Origin: Flavobacterium hydrocarbonoxydans
GTDB lineage: Bacteria > Bacteroidota > Bacteroidia > Flavobacteriales > Flavobacteriaceae
Direction of reading: 5' to 3'
Assembly: GCF_009789235.1 (NCBI RefSeq)
Contig: NZ_WSTB01000005.1
Coordinates: 124,001 to 188,000, forward strand
DNA: 64,000 nucleotides
The position numbers and the translations under genes were made by a program. The notes beneath the pieces were generated by a model. The model was given only the letters and a program-made list of their open reading frames with translations, did not search any database and was not told where the DNA came from. Of the stretch, positions 37,898 through 46,552 are shown piece after piece; within the stretch, counting starts at the first letter, position 1, and every line of letters starts with the position of its first letter.

Positions 37898-39091
37898 TTA
37901 CTTATCTTCTTTTTTTAATATTTCGTCCATAACGTTTAAGATTATGGCGCAACCTTCTTGTATTTCTTCTTCAGAAATGGTTAACGGAGGCGTTATTCTT
38001 ATCGCGCAGCCTTCAAACAGCAACCAGAATAATATGAGCCCTTTGTCCTGACAATTCAAAATGACCTGATTGGTAATTTCTGCGGTCTCGGTCATTGCGG
38101 CTAGCATTAATCCTTTTCCTCTAATTTCTTTTATCAAAGGATGTACCAAAAGCGATCTGAAGAGTTTTTCTTTCTCCAAGGCTTTCTGCATAAGGTTTGT
38201 TTCAGTTAATTCCTGCAAAGTCGCCAAGCAGGCTGACGCAATGACAGGATGTCCGCCGAAAGTGGTGATATGTCCTAATTTTGGATTTTCGGTTAAAAGA
38301 TCCATTTTTTCTGCCGATGCGGTGAAAGCGCCAACTGGCATCCCGCCACCCATTCCTTTTCCCATTACGACAATATCGGGAACGACATCGTAATTTTGGA
38401 ATCCGAAAAGTTTTCCGGTTCTGCCAAAACCAGGCTGAATTTCATCTACAATCATCATGGCACCCACTTCGTCGCAGCGCTTGCGGACTTTTTGCAGAAA
38501 GTTATTTTCTGGCTGAATAAATCCTGCGCCACCCTGAATCGTTTCGAGTAAAATTGCGGCTGTTCTGGTGGTTATTTTTTGTAAATCTTCTTCGTTATTA
38601 AACGTGATAAAATCGACATCGGGTAGCAAAGGGCGAAAAGCTTGTTTGCGTTCCTCAAAACCCATGACACTCATAGAGCCCATGGTGTTGCCGTGATAGG
38701 CGTTGTGACACGAAATCAATTGGCTACGACCAGTTGTTCTTTTGGCCAATTTTAAAGCGCCTTCGATTGCTTCTGTTCCTGAATTGACCAAATAGGTTTT
38801 ATTGAGCGATTCGGGTAGGAGAGAAGCCAATAATTTGCAATATAGTACGGCAGGACTTTGCGAATATTCGCCATACACCATCACGTGCGAATATTTGTCT
38901 AACTGGTCTTTAATCGCCTGATTGACTCTCGGGTGTTGATGCCCCAATGTGCAGGCAGAAACTCCGGCTACAAAGTCTAAATATTTTTTATCGCTGGTGT
39001 CGTAAATATAGGAGCCTATGGCATGCGAAACTTCCATTCCGAGAGGATATGGTGAAGTTTGTGCCTGGTATTTTATAAAATCTGGATTCAT
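37898..39091 (-). CDS. Class III PLP-dependent aminotransferase (acetylornithine/aspartate type)
   Basis: 397 residues. The PLP-binding Lys lies in VVMGKGMGGGMPVGAF near residue 235, and the Asp that holds the pyridine nitrogen in MMIVDEIQPGFGRTG. YLVNSGTEAIEGALKLAKRT binds the phosphate. It resembles acetylornithine and ornithine aminotransferases and is usually annotated as an aspartate aminotransferase-family enzyme in Bacteroidota; the substrate cannot be fixed from sequence. The arginine genes are not here. An OstA-like gene lies upstream on the same strand, separated by 205 bp of TTTGCG-like words. Confidence 0.92.
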   Translation of the reverse strand: MNPDFIKYQAQTSPYPLGMEVSHAIGSYIYDTSDKKYLDFVAGVSACTLGHQHPRVNQAIKDQLDKYSHVMVYGEYSQSPAVLYCKLLASLLPESLNKTYLVNSGTEAIEGALKLAKRTTGRSQLISCHNAYHGNTMGSMSVMGFEERKQAFRPLLPDVDFITFNNEEDLQKITTRTAAILLETIQGGAGFIQPENNFLQKVRKRCDEVGAMMIVDEIQPGFGRTGKLFGFQNYDVVPDIVVMGKGMGGGMPVGAFTASAEKMDLLTENPKLGHITTFGGHPVIASACLATLQELTETNLMQKALEKEKLFRSLLVHPLIKEIRGKGLMLAAMTETAEITNQVILNCQDKGLILFWLLFEGCAIRITPPLTISEEEIQEGCAIILNVMDEILKKEDK

Positions 39092-39296
39092 TTTTTTCTA
39101 AGGTTCAAAGTTGCAAAGGGACTAAGGTTCTGAGGTTTTTTGAAATTTTTATATTAAACTTTGACTAGATTTTAACGCAAAGTCCGCTAAGTTTTTTCGC
39201 AAAGTTTCGAGAGTTTTTCCATTTTCAATGTGAAGTTCGCAAAGCTGTTTACTGAAAACTGACACTGCGACTAAACTCATAACCCACAACCCATAA

Positions 39297-40940
39297 CTAT
39301 TTTTTACTCTTCACTGCAGGTTTTTTCTTGTCGTAATTCAACGTTTCTTTCCTGACTTTCATAGGAACATTTTCTTTGGTGGCTTCGTCTTTTCCTGCTT
39401 TGACTAATTTGTCGTTTTCCTCATTTTCTTCTTTAGTGAAAATATCATCTTTCGACTTTATTCGTTCATCGCCACGCCAGACCAGTCCTCTTAATTTCCG
39501 TGCATTTTCAGGTAAATCAATTTCCGGGTAAAGATCGCCATCGACTTTATTAAAAAAGGTCATGCTTTCTACTTCATTATTTTCCAGAATTACATTGATT
39601 TTACTACTAACATTTTTATTGATTCCGATGAGTTCATTGGCGTCATTACGCATAAAGTAAACAGCTTCGGTGTTTTTTATAACATCAACTTCATGTAATT
39701 TACCTTCTTTAAATTTTCCAAACAAATTAAGTCCTTTGACCTGATTATAACCTGTTCCGAGGGTATCCCGCGAGACGAGAAAGGTGTTGTTGAGTACTTT
39801 TAACGAGTCCAGTTTTTGCGTTTTGGTGTCACTAATTAAGTGCATGATATCCCCTGTTATCTGGCTTTCGCCATTCCAGAGAATTGGATTTCCAATTAGT
39901 TTGGTTAGACCTATTTTGGTACTGGAATGTATCGAATCACATTTTCCGCTCATGTCAATTTTAAAAAAACGAACATTATTATAGGCTCTTATGATTCGGT
40001 CGCCTTCTTTACCTGTAACCATCAGTTTTTTTCCGTGAATGTAAACCGAATCGTTTTCAACAAAGTTTATAGCTACAGCTCTTTTGGTAACAAACATCGA
40101 ATCTTTTAGTTTGTAAATTTCGGCATAATGACCTTTTACGACCCCACGATTGACTGAATCGGTAATTTTTACATTTCGCGTTGCGGAGGCAAATTCAATA
40201 TTTCGATTATAATACAAACTGTCGCCTTCAATCAGTCTGTCATCGTATTTGATGTAGGACTTTCGCAGAAAATGAGCCAGGTTTTTCTTGGTGTCATAAA
40301 ATCCTTTTTCAGTATAAATATAATTGGTTTTACTCGTAATTGTCGAGGGACCAAATAAATACGAATGCCCTGAATTGCTATAATAATCTAAATGATTCGA
40401 TTTGATAACATATTTAGGATTGGTAATGGTGACTTCTGTTAGAAACTGAAACTTTTTTTGTGCTACATAATATCTACCTGATTTACTAACCAAAGTATTG
40501 TCTTTATTAACGATGGTTCCTTTGGTATTATAAAAAACTTCCTGAACATTTCGGTCAAAATTAATGGTATCTGTTTGCAAAGTTGCGTCAGGTGAACTCA
40601 TAACTGCATCTCCGGTTGCAAAAGCTTTTTTTACATCCCCATTATATTCTGCATATTTACTATTTAGAAACAAAGTATCACCTTGTACTAATTGTACATC
40701 TCCAAATGCCTTGAGATAATTTTCTTTCTGAAAAAAATAGGCTTTGTTGCAGGTCAGGACAACACCATCGTGATTCACTTTTACATTTCCAGTAAGTAAG
40801 GTTGCTCCGGGAGCGATGGTTTCGTTGATATCTACAAAGTCAGAATTTTCGATAATGATTTTCTTTGGCGCTTGTGCCAAAAGACTTTGTACACTTAATA
40901 AAAACAAGCAAAAAGATATGAAAAAGAGTGATTTCTTCAA
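39297..40940 (-). CDS. OstA-like protein, LPS export (LptA/LptD-N like)
   Basis: 547 residues with a Sec signal (SLFFISFCLFLLSVQSLLAQ). Repeated OstA-type beta-jellyroll segments follow, for example TLLTGNVKVNHDGVVLTCNK, FGDVQLVQGDTLFLNSKYAE and TGDAVMSSPDATLQTDTINF. In the family this fold makes the periplasmic bridge carrying LPS to the outer membrane. The C-terminal 45 residues are Lys/Glu-rich and look unstructured. The Bacteroidota version is longer than E. coli LptA (185), so it may span more of the bridge itself. Upstream gap contains nothing else. Confidence 0.88.
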   Translation of the reverse strand: MKKSLFFISFCLFLLSVQSLLAQAPKKIIIENSDFVDINETIAPGATLLTGNVKVNHDGVVLTCNKAYFFQKENYLKAFGDVQLVQGDTLFLNSKYAEYNGDVKKAFATGDAVMSSPDATLQTDTINFDRNVQEVFYNTKGTIVNKDNTLVSKSGRYYVAQKKFQFLTEVTITNPKYVIKSNHLDYYSNSGHSYLFGPSTITSKTNYIYTEKGFYDTKKNLAHFLRKSYIKYDDRLIEGDSLYYNRNIEFASATRNVKITDSVNRGVVKGHYAEIYKLKDSMFVTKRAVAINFVENDSVYIHGKKLMVTGKEGDRIIRAYNNVRFFKIDMSGKCDSIHSSTKIGLTKLIGNPILWNGESQITGDIMHLISDTKTQKLDSLKVLNNTFLVSRDTLGTGYNQVKGLNLFGKFKEGKLHEVDVIKNTEAVYFMRNDANELIGINKNVSSKINVILENNEVESMTFFNKVDGDLYPEIDLPENARKLRGLVWRGDERIKSKDDIFTKEENEENDKLVKAGKDEATKENVPMKVRKETLNYDKKKPAVKSKK

Positions 40941-41320
40941 TTGATTTAATTTTTGTCAAATTTATGAAAAAGGTTATAACCTTTACGAATATTAAGATTT
41001 ATTTATTATTGAAGACATGATTTATTAATTCCAAAATTAAAATTCTAAATTCCAATGACAAATTAAAATGCAAATCAGTTTTAATTCGTTTATTGCGAAG
41101 TAAATCTGCTCTATCTGCTGTGCAAAGCTACAAAGACCCTTGCAAAGTTATCAACAAAAAAATGAACTCCTACGTTGTAGTATTGTGTTTAGTTAGGATT
41201 TAGTATCTAATTTGAATGGAATACTTTCCAATTTTAAAAAATATCCTAATTTTAGAAAATGATTATTAATTTTTCGATTAATTTTTAAAAACTGAAGAAA
41301 ATCAGATTAAAAAAGCGAAT
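40941..41320. other. Intergenic gap between OstA-like and amylase genes
   Basis: 380 bp, AT-rich, divergent spacer. Contains AATTCCAAAATTAAAATTC words near 41030 and no ORF with family support. Promoters for both genes must lie here, but I see no exact TAnnTTTG at a good distance. Confidence 0.5.
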
Positions 41321-43192
41321 ATGATAAATAAGAAAATTTTTGTTGCCGGAATTACGCTTAGTTTTTTGGTAACTGCTTGTAAAACAAAAGATTTAAGAAT
41401 GAATGTTGACAGAAATGCGGCCCCAACCGAAAAGAAGATTGTAGTATATCAGGTTTTTACACGTTTGTTTGGGAACAAAAACACAACCAACAAACCCTGG
41501 GGAACGATTGAAGAAAATGGTGTAGGGAAATTTAATGATTTTACTGATAAAGCGCTTCACGAAATAAAGGATTTAGGGGTTACTTATATTTGGTACACCG
41601 GAGTTCCGCATCATGCTTTGGTACGTGATTATACGGCTTACGGAATCTCTAATGACGACCCGGAAGTTGTAAAAGGAAGGGCAGGTTCTCCTTATGCCGT
41701 AAAAGATTATTACAATGTAAATCCTGATTTGGCGGTAAATCCAGCCAATCGTTTGCAGGAATTTGAAGCTTTGATTGCACGTACGCATAAAGCCGATTTG
41801 AAGTTAATTATTGATATTGTTCCAAATCATATTGCCCGAAAATACGAAAGTAAAAGTAATCCGGAAGGAGTTGCAGATTTTGGTGCCCATGATGATGTTT
41901 CGGTTGAATATGCTCGCGATAATAATTTTTATTACATCCCGAATACGCAGTTTGAAATTCCCGATGGGGATCATCCATTAAATGGAGAAAAAAATGTACT
42001 GATTGATGGTAAATTTAATGAATTCCCGGCAAAATGGACAGGGAACGGTTCGCGCAAAGCAAAACCGGACCAAAATGACTGGTATGAAACGGTAAAAGTA
42101 AATTACGGAATTCGTCCTGACGGTTCTAAAGATTTTCCGGAACTTCCATCCGGATTTGATCAAAAAGATTATAAAGAGCATTTTGCTTTCTGGCAAGATA
42201 AAGATGTACCGGATTCCTGGAAAAAATTCAAATCGATTGCTTTATATTGGATTGATAAAGGAGTTGATGGTTTTCGATATGATATGGCCGAAATGGTTCC
42301 GTATGAATTCTGGAGTTATATGAACTCGGCTATCAAAATGAAAAATCCGAATGCCTTTTTGTTGGCGGAAGTGTATAATCCGAATGAATATCGAAATTAT
42401 ATCCGTTTAGGAAAAATGGATTATTTGTATGATAAAGTTGAAACGTATGATAAACTGAAAGATGTGGTTCGTGGCAAATCATGGCCTGATGGACTTTCGG
42501 ATATTCAGAAAGGTATGGCTGATATCGAACATCACATGTTGAAATTTTTGGATAATCACGACGAACAGCGTTTAGCAAGTGCCGAATTTGCAGGAAGTCC
42601 AGAAAAAGGAAAGCCTTTGATGGTCGTTTCGACAACTATTAGTACTGCGCCTACAATGGTTTATTTCGGACAGGAAGTTGGAGAGGCAGGAAATGAAAAT
42701 GCAGGTTTTGGTACCCGTTCGAGAACCTCTATTTTTGATTATATTGGCGTTCCCAATCACCAGCGCTGGATGAACAAAGGTAAATTTGACGGTGGACAAC
42801 TTACGGATTCAGAGAAAAGTTTGCGTGATTTTTATAAACGTTTATTGAATTTTTCGATTACTAGTTCTGCTTTGATGGGCGAGTTTTACGAAATGCAATT
42901 GGCTAACCGATTTAAAACAATGGGGTACGATGATTTTATGTATTCGTATGCACGTTGGTCGGAGAACCAAAAATTACTTGTAGTAGCTAATTTTAGTGCT
43001 ACTGTTACAAGTGAGTTTGATTTGAAAATTCCATCAGAAATCATTTCAAAATGGAACTTAAAAGACGGCCAATATCAACTGACAGACCAATTGTATAAAA
43101 CAATTACAATTCAGATGCAGGTTCAGAATGGAGAAGGGGTAGCAAGGGTAAAAGTTTTGCCTTCAGAATCCTTTATTTTTGAGTTAAAGTAA
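41321..43192 (+). CDS. Alpha-amylase family protein (GH13), lipoprotein
   Basis: 623 residues. Lipoprotein signal with lipobox ending at Cys20 (LVTAC), so it is membrane-anchored, probably at the outer membrane or surface. The GH13 barrel shows all regions: DIVPNHIA, the nucleophile in GFRYDMAEM (Asp), the acid/base in LLAEVYNP (Glu), and FLDNHDEQR (third Asp). It hydrolyses alpha-1,4-glucans or related substrates. No susC/D, susB or other glucan gene is adjacent, so it is not in a full utilisation locus here. The C-terminal beta domain is intact. Confidence 0.94.
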   Translation: MINKKIFVAGITLSFLVTACKTKDLRMNVDRNAAPTEKKIVVYQVFTRLFGNKNTTNKPWGTIEENGVGKFNDFTDKALHEIKDLGVTYIWYTGVPHHALVRDYTAYGISNDDPEVVKGRAGSPYAVKDYYNVNPDLAVNPANRLQEFEALIARTHKADLKLIIDIVPNHIARKYESKSNPEGVADFGAHDDVSVEYARDNNFYYIPNTQFEIPDGDHPLNGEKNVLIDGKFNEFPAKWTGNGSRKAKPDQNDWYETVKVNYGIRPDGSKDFPELPSGFDQKDYKEHFAFWQDKDVPDSWKKFKSIALYWIDKGVDGFRYDMAEMVPYEFWSYMNSAIKMKNPNAFLLAEVYNPNEYRNYIRLGKMDYLYDKVETYDKLKDVVRGKSWPDGLSDIQKGMADIEHHMLKFLDNHDEQRLASAEFAGSPEKGKPLMVVSTTISTAPTMVYFGQEVGEAGNENAGFGTRSRTSIFDYIGVPNHQRWMNKGKFDGGQLTDSEKSLRDFYKRLLNFSITSSALMGEFYEMQLANRFKTMGYDDFMYSYARWSENQKLLVVANFSATVTSEFDLKIPSEIISKWNLKDGQYQLTDQLYKTITIQMQVQNGEGVARVKVLPSESFIFELK

Positions 43193-43208
43193 AATACTCA
43201 AAAAGCAT

Positions 43209-43244
43209 AAAAAAAGCTGATACTTAATTTTATCAGCTTTTTTT
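43209..43244. terminator. Bidirectional terminator after the amylase
   Basis: AAAAAAAGCTGATA pairs with TATCAGCTTTTTTT, 14 bp with an 8-nt loop, between the convergent amylase and superoxide dismutase genes. Confidence 0.85.
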
Positions 43245-43248
43245 AGTT

Positions 43249-44028
43249 TTAAACTTTTCTAACCTTCGTTAGAGCGGTTTTATAATTTTCGTTTACTTTT
43301 TCCCAATTGATTAATTTGTAAAAAGCATCAATATAACTTTTCTTTCTGTTTTGATAATCCAAATAATAAGCGTGCTCCCATAAATCAATTCCTAAAATTG
43401 GAGTTCCTTTGATTAAGGCATTTTTCATTAATGGATTGTCCTGGTTTTCGGTTGTGCTTACTTGTAATTTACCTGTTTTATCCACAACTAACCAAACCCA
43501 GCCAGAACCAAATTGTTTGTTGGCTTCGTTTTTAAATTGTTTGGTAAGGTTATCAAATGAGCCAAATTCAGCGTTGATAGATCCCGCAAGCGTGTCTTTA
43601 GGAGTTTGTTCTTTTGGTGTCAGAATATTAAAATAGAGCGTATGATTGTAATAGCCACCTGCATTCTGGCGAAGCCTTGCATTATTTAAGTCTAAATTTT
43701 TTAAAATATCTTCAATAGGAGAATTTTCAAACGCTGTAGTCACTATTTCTTTATTTAAATTATTAGTGTAACTTAAATAATGCTTAGAATAATGCGTTTC
43801 TAAAGTTAATGAACGAATCGCCGGAGCCAATGCGTCATAGGCAAATGGTAATTTTGTTAACTCAAAAGAACCTGGTTCGGCTTTTACATCATTGGGTGAG
43901 CCAATGATGATTTTTTCTTCTTTTGTTGGTAAGGGTACTTCAACAACTTCAGTAAGTTTTTTTTCGTTACAAGAAAATAATAAAATGAAAGAAGCGATAA
44001 CTGGAAATAAAGTAAATTTATTCTTCAT
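43249..44028 (-). CDS. Superoxide dismutase (Mn/Fe type) anchored as a lipoprotein
   Basis: 259 residues. The first 20 are a lipoprotein signal ending in LLFSC (Cys20), and a linker runs to about 53. The dismutase fold follows (LTKLPFAYDALAPAIRSLTL). Metal ligands by alignment to E. coli MnSOD are His79, His129 (YYNHTLYF), Asp215 and His219 (DLWEHAYYLDY). AGGYYNH and STTENQDNP (Gln196) are the second-sphere positions typical of Mn or cambialistic enzymes. It would remove superoxide outside the cytoplasm. It lies 6 bp after the ACBP gene, at the end of that cluster. Confidence 0.92.
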   Translation of the reverse strand: MKNKFTLFPVIASFILLFSCNEKKLTEVVEVPLPTKEEKIIIGSPNDVKAEPGSFELTKLPFAYDALAPAIRSLTLETHYSKHYLSYTNNLNKEIVTTAFENSPIEDILKNLDLNNARLRQNAGGYYNHTLYFNILTPKEQTPKDTLAGSINAEFGSFDNLTKQFKNEANKQFGSGWVWLVVDKTGKLQVSTTENQDNPLMKNALIKGTPILGIDLWEHAYYLDYQNRKKSYIDAFYKLINWEKVNENYKTALTKVRKV

Positions 44029-44034
44029 AATGAA

Positions 44035-44304
44035 TTATTTAGTTGTTAATGAATCGATGATTTCGATATATTTTTCTTTGGCTTCATCAATTGAAATATG
44101 ACTTATTTGCATCCAGGCATTAGTCTTGAAAGCATTACGTAAATCAAAATTTTCAGATTGATTGTATTTTGCAGTTCCAAAAGTGGCTTGTTTATAATAA
44201 GCATACAAACGCAGCTGCACATCTTGTGGCAATGCCGCTTGTGTCATCAGTAAAGCTTTATCTACAGCTTCAGAAAAACGAGTATCTAAATCTTTTTTTG
44301 TCAT
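44035..44304 (-). CDS. Acyl-CoA-binding protein (ACBP)
   Basis: 89 residues, the full length of the four-helix ACBP fold. Conserved parts: LRLYAYYKQATFG (Tyr and Lys that hold the CoA head) and NAFKTNAWMQ (Lys-x-x-x-Trp). ACBP carries long-chain acyl-CoA in the cytoplasm. It starts directly after psd, one gene in a lipid-related cluster (cdsA, psd, ACBP), which fits a role in supplying acyl groups for phospholipid synthesis. Confidence 0.93.
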   Translation of the reverse strand: MTKKDLDTRFSEAVDKALLMTQAALPQDVQLRLYAYYKQATFGTAKYNQSENFDLRNAFKTNAWMQISHISIDEAKEKYIEIIDSLTTK

Positions 44305-44958
44305 TTATGCTTTTGTAGCAATAATGGTTTTTCCGCCAATTGCTTTTTGGTTTAATTCAACATTGATTGGAGTACCTAAAGGTAAAAATAAATCAACTCT
44401 TGAACCAAATTTTATAAATCCGGCATCAGTACCCTGAACAACCTGCATTCCTTCCTGAGCATAATTTACAATTCTTCGTGCCAAAGCACCTGCAATTTGT
44501 CTGTATAAAATCTGACCAAAGGTTTCGTTTTCGATAACTACGGTAGTTCTTTCATTTTCTTCACTTGCTTTTGGATGCCAGGCTACCAAGAATTTTCCTG
44601 GGTGATATTTACTGAATTTAATGATTCCATCCATGGCATAACGGGTTACGTGTACATTGATTGGAGACATAAAAATAGAAACCTGTAAACGTTTGTCCTT
44701 GAAAAATTCACCTTCGTAAACTTCTTCAATTACCACTACTTTTCCATCAACTGGAGCAAGGATGTGATCGCTGTTTCTGACTGCAATTCTTTTTGGGTTT
44801 CTGAAAAATTGTAAAATGATTATCAAAACCACAAACGCAGCAATTTGAACTAACATTCTTAGCCAATTGATATCAATAAATTTGTCAGCAAGTAAAAGTA
44901 CAACAACAGTAAAAATTGTACCTAGTAAAATTGATGGAGCTCCTTCTTTATGAAACAT
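44305..44958 (-). CDS. psd: Phosphatidylserine decarboxylase, PSD-A type proenzyme
   Basis: 217 residues. Makes phosphatidylethanolamine at the inner membrane. Near the end AGFIKFGSRVDLFLP contains the Gly-Ser pair where the chain cuts itself to make the pyruvoyl group. Other family parts are ILAPVDGKVVVIEE and SIFMSPINVHVTRYAMDG. It has one or two N-terminal hydrophobic segments. It overlaps cdsA by 11 bp, so it is coupled with the enzyme two steps before it. The gene for phosphatidylserine synthase is not in the window. Confidence 0.95.
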   Translation of the reverse strand: MFHKEGAPSILLGTIFTVVVLLLADKFIDINWLRMLVQIAAFVVLIIILQFFRNPKRIAVRNSDHILAPVDGKVVVIEEVYEGEFFKDKRLQVSIFMSPINVHVTRYAMDGIIKFSKYHPGKFLVAWHPKASEENERTTVVIENETFGQILYRQIAGALARRIVNYAQEGMQVVQGTDAGFIKFGSRVDLFLPLGTPINVELNQKAIGGKTIIATKA

Positions 44959-45835
44959 AATATAAAATTTGATAAAATAAAAATATAATTGGTGCTACAA
45001 ATATAACACTATCTAGTCGATCTAGTACACCACCATGACCTGGCATAATGGAGCCGCTGTCTTTTACTCCTGCGACACGCTTGAATTTTGATTCTATCAG
45101 GTCGCCTATAGTTCCAAAAATACTGGCTATTAAGGCAATTATAGTCCAAATCAGAATAGACATATTGCTAAATTCAGGAGTAGGTTTGATGTATAGTTTA
45201 GAAATCAAGAAACCAGCAAAAGCTGCGAAAACAACACCTCCAAGAAAACCTTCAATAGTTTTTTTAGGAGAGATGCGTTCAAATAATTTATGTTTTCCCA
45301 TCGATTTACCCACTAAATAGGCAAAAGTGTCATTAGTCCAGATCAGGATAAATAATCCTATAATGATTTTAGGATTATAATCTTTTATACCAAATGAAAT
45401 TTTAGTGATAAAAATAAAAGGAGTAGTAATATAGCCTAAAAGGTAAATGTACTTTGATGTTTGGCTGATTTGTTGTGTATCATCAAACAAAAAAACAATA
45501 CATTTTATCGATATGATTAGGGTAATTGCTAAAAGTGCAATATACAGATGATCGATGTTTAAGGTGACTTGTATTTTTTCTTTTAAAAAGGAATTGATGT
45601 AGTTTTCGGTTTTAGTTTTATAAAAACTAATCAAAACAATAGTGGTGTAAAAAACAGCTACAAATAAAAGGGAAGAAATTTTATTTAGGTTTACTAAATT
45701 ACAGAATTCATAAGTTGCAATAACTAAAAATATACCGAAAAGTACAATAAAACTTTCAGTCGAAAAAAGAATAGAAGTCAGTAATAATACTATATAAACT
45801 GCACCTGATAGAGCTCGTTTTAGTGTTTCGTTCAT
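44948..45835 (-). CDS. cdsA: Phosphatidate cytidylyltransferase
   Basis: 295 residues with about eight membrane helices. Makes CDP-diacylglycerol from phosphatidate and CTP. The C-terminal signature is present: SKFKRVAGVKDSGSIMPGHG, then GVLDRLDSVIFVAP, with its acidic metal residues. Another motif, RISPKKTIEGFLGGVVFAAF, is near residue 185. It follows the LUD gene by one base and overlaps psd, so transcription and translation are tightly linked. Confidence 0.95.
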   Translation of the reverse strand: MNETLKRALSGAVYIVLLLTSILFSTESFIVLFGIFLVIATYEFCNLVNLNKISSLLFVAVFYTTIVLISFYKTKTENYINSFLKEKIQVTLNIDHLYIALLAITLIISIKCIVFLFDDTQQISQTSKYIYLLGYITTPFIFITKISFGIKDYNPKIIIGLFILIWTNDTFAYLVGKSMGKHKLFERISPKKTIEGFLGGVVFAAFAGFLISKLYIKPTPEFSNMSILIWTIIALIASIFGTIGDLIESKFKRVAGVKDSGSIMPGHGGVLDRLDSVIFVAPIIFLFYQILYYVS

Positions 45836-45836
45836 C

Positions 45837-46439
45837 TTAAAGATCTTCTAAGAGCAATAAATATAAGTTCTTTGCAACACTGCCGTATTGTGTAAAATCT
45901 TCTTCTTTTGCTTTTTCGAAATATTTTATGGTCGTGATATTCGTTGGGTAGTCTCTTTCGTATTTTCGTTTAATGGCACTCAGACCATCGCTTTTTACGG
46001 AAAGAATTTGACTTGTAGTCGCAATAATGACAATGTTTACCGGTAATTCGTTTGGTTTATTTTGACGAATTTGTTTTGATGAAAATAATATTGATCCTTC
46101 ATCAGCTATCAGGTTTTCACAAGTGGCTAATAGAAAAGATGGTTTTGAAGGGGCAATGTAAAAAAGTTTATTTTCGTCTAATAAATTGAATAAGGCTGGT
46201 TCATAACATAAAACTTCTCCTTCGAACCAATCATTTTCTTCTAAGATATTTTCGAATTGTTCTGCAACTTCTCGTTTGTTTTCGCAATACAAAAATTTAC
46301 CACCATTCTTTTTAAAATTAAAAATGAATTGTTCGTCTATGGATAAATTGTTATCTGGAGCTGGATTGCCATATTCACTTTCACTTTCTTCTTCAGAAGC
46401 GGTATTGCTAGAACCAAATATTTTTTTGAAAAAACTCAT
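45837..46439 (-). CDS. LUD domain protein (LutC/YkgG-like)
   Basis: 200 residues. Family fold of lactate-utilisation proteins (LutC): ILEENDWFEGEVLCYEPALF, then ATCENLIADEGSILFSSKQI and NIVIIATTSQILSVKSD. The first 40 residues are acidic and disordered (SSNTASEEESESEYGNPAPD). There are no lutA or lutB genes nearby, so lactate oxidation is not indicated. In Bacteroidota this version travels with ftsH, cdsA and psd, function unknown. Confidence 0.85.
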   Translation of the reverse strand: MSFFKKIFGSSNTASEEESESEYGNPAPDNNLSIDEQFIFNFKKNGGKFLYCENKREVAEQFENILEENDWFEGEVLCYEPALFNLLDENKLFYIAPSKPSFLLATCENLIADEGSILFSSKQIRQNKPNELPVNIVIIATTSQILSVKSDGLSAIKRKYERDYPTNITTIKYFEKAKEEDFTQYGSVAKNLYLLLLEDL

Positions 46440-46483
46440 TATATATGAAATGCTTTACATGTTAATTGAAAACGTTCAAAGAT

Positions 46484-46525
46484 AAAAAAATCTTAATTCA
46501 AAAGGCTATTTTGAATTAAGATTTT
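46484..46525 (-). terminator. Terminator between ftsH and the LUD gene
   Basis: AAAATCTTAATTCAAAA pairs perfectly with TTTTGAATTAAGATTTT (17 bp, 5-nt loop). It lies 27 bases after the ftsH stop and separates rsfS-ftsH from LUD-cdsA-psd-ACBP. Confidence 0.85.
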
Positions 46526-46552
46526 AAAAAATATTAAATATTTCGTTAAAGT

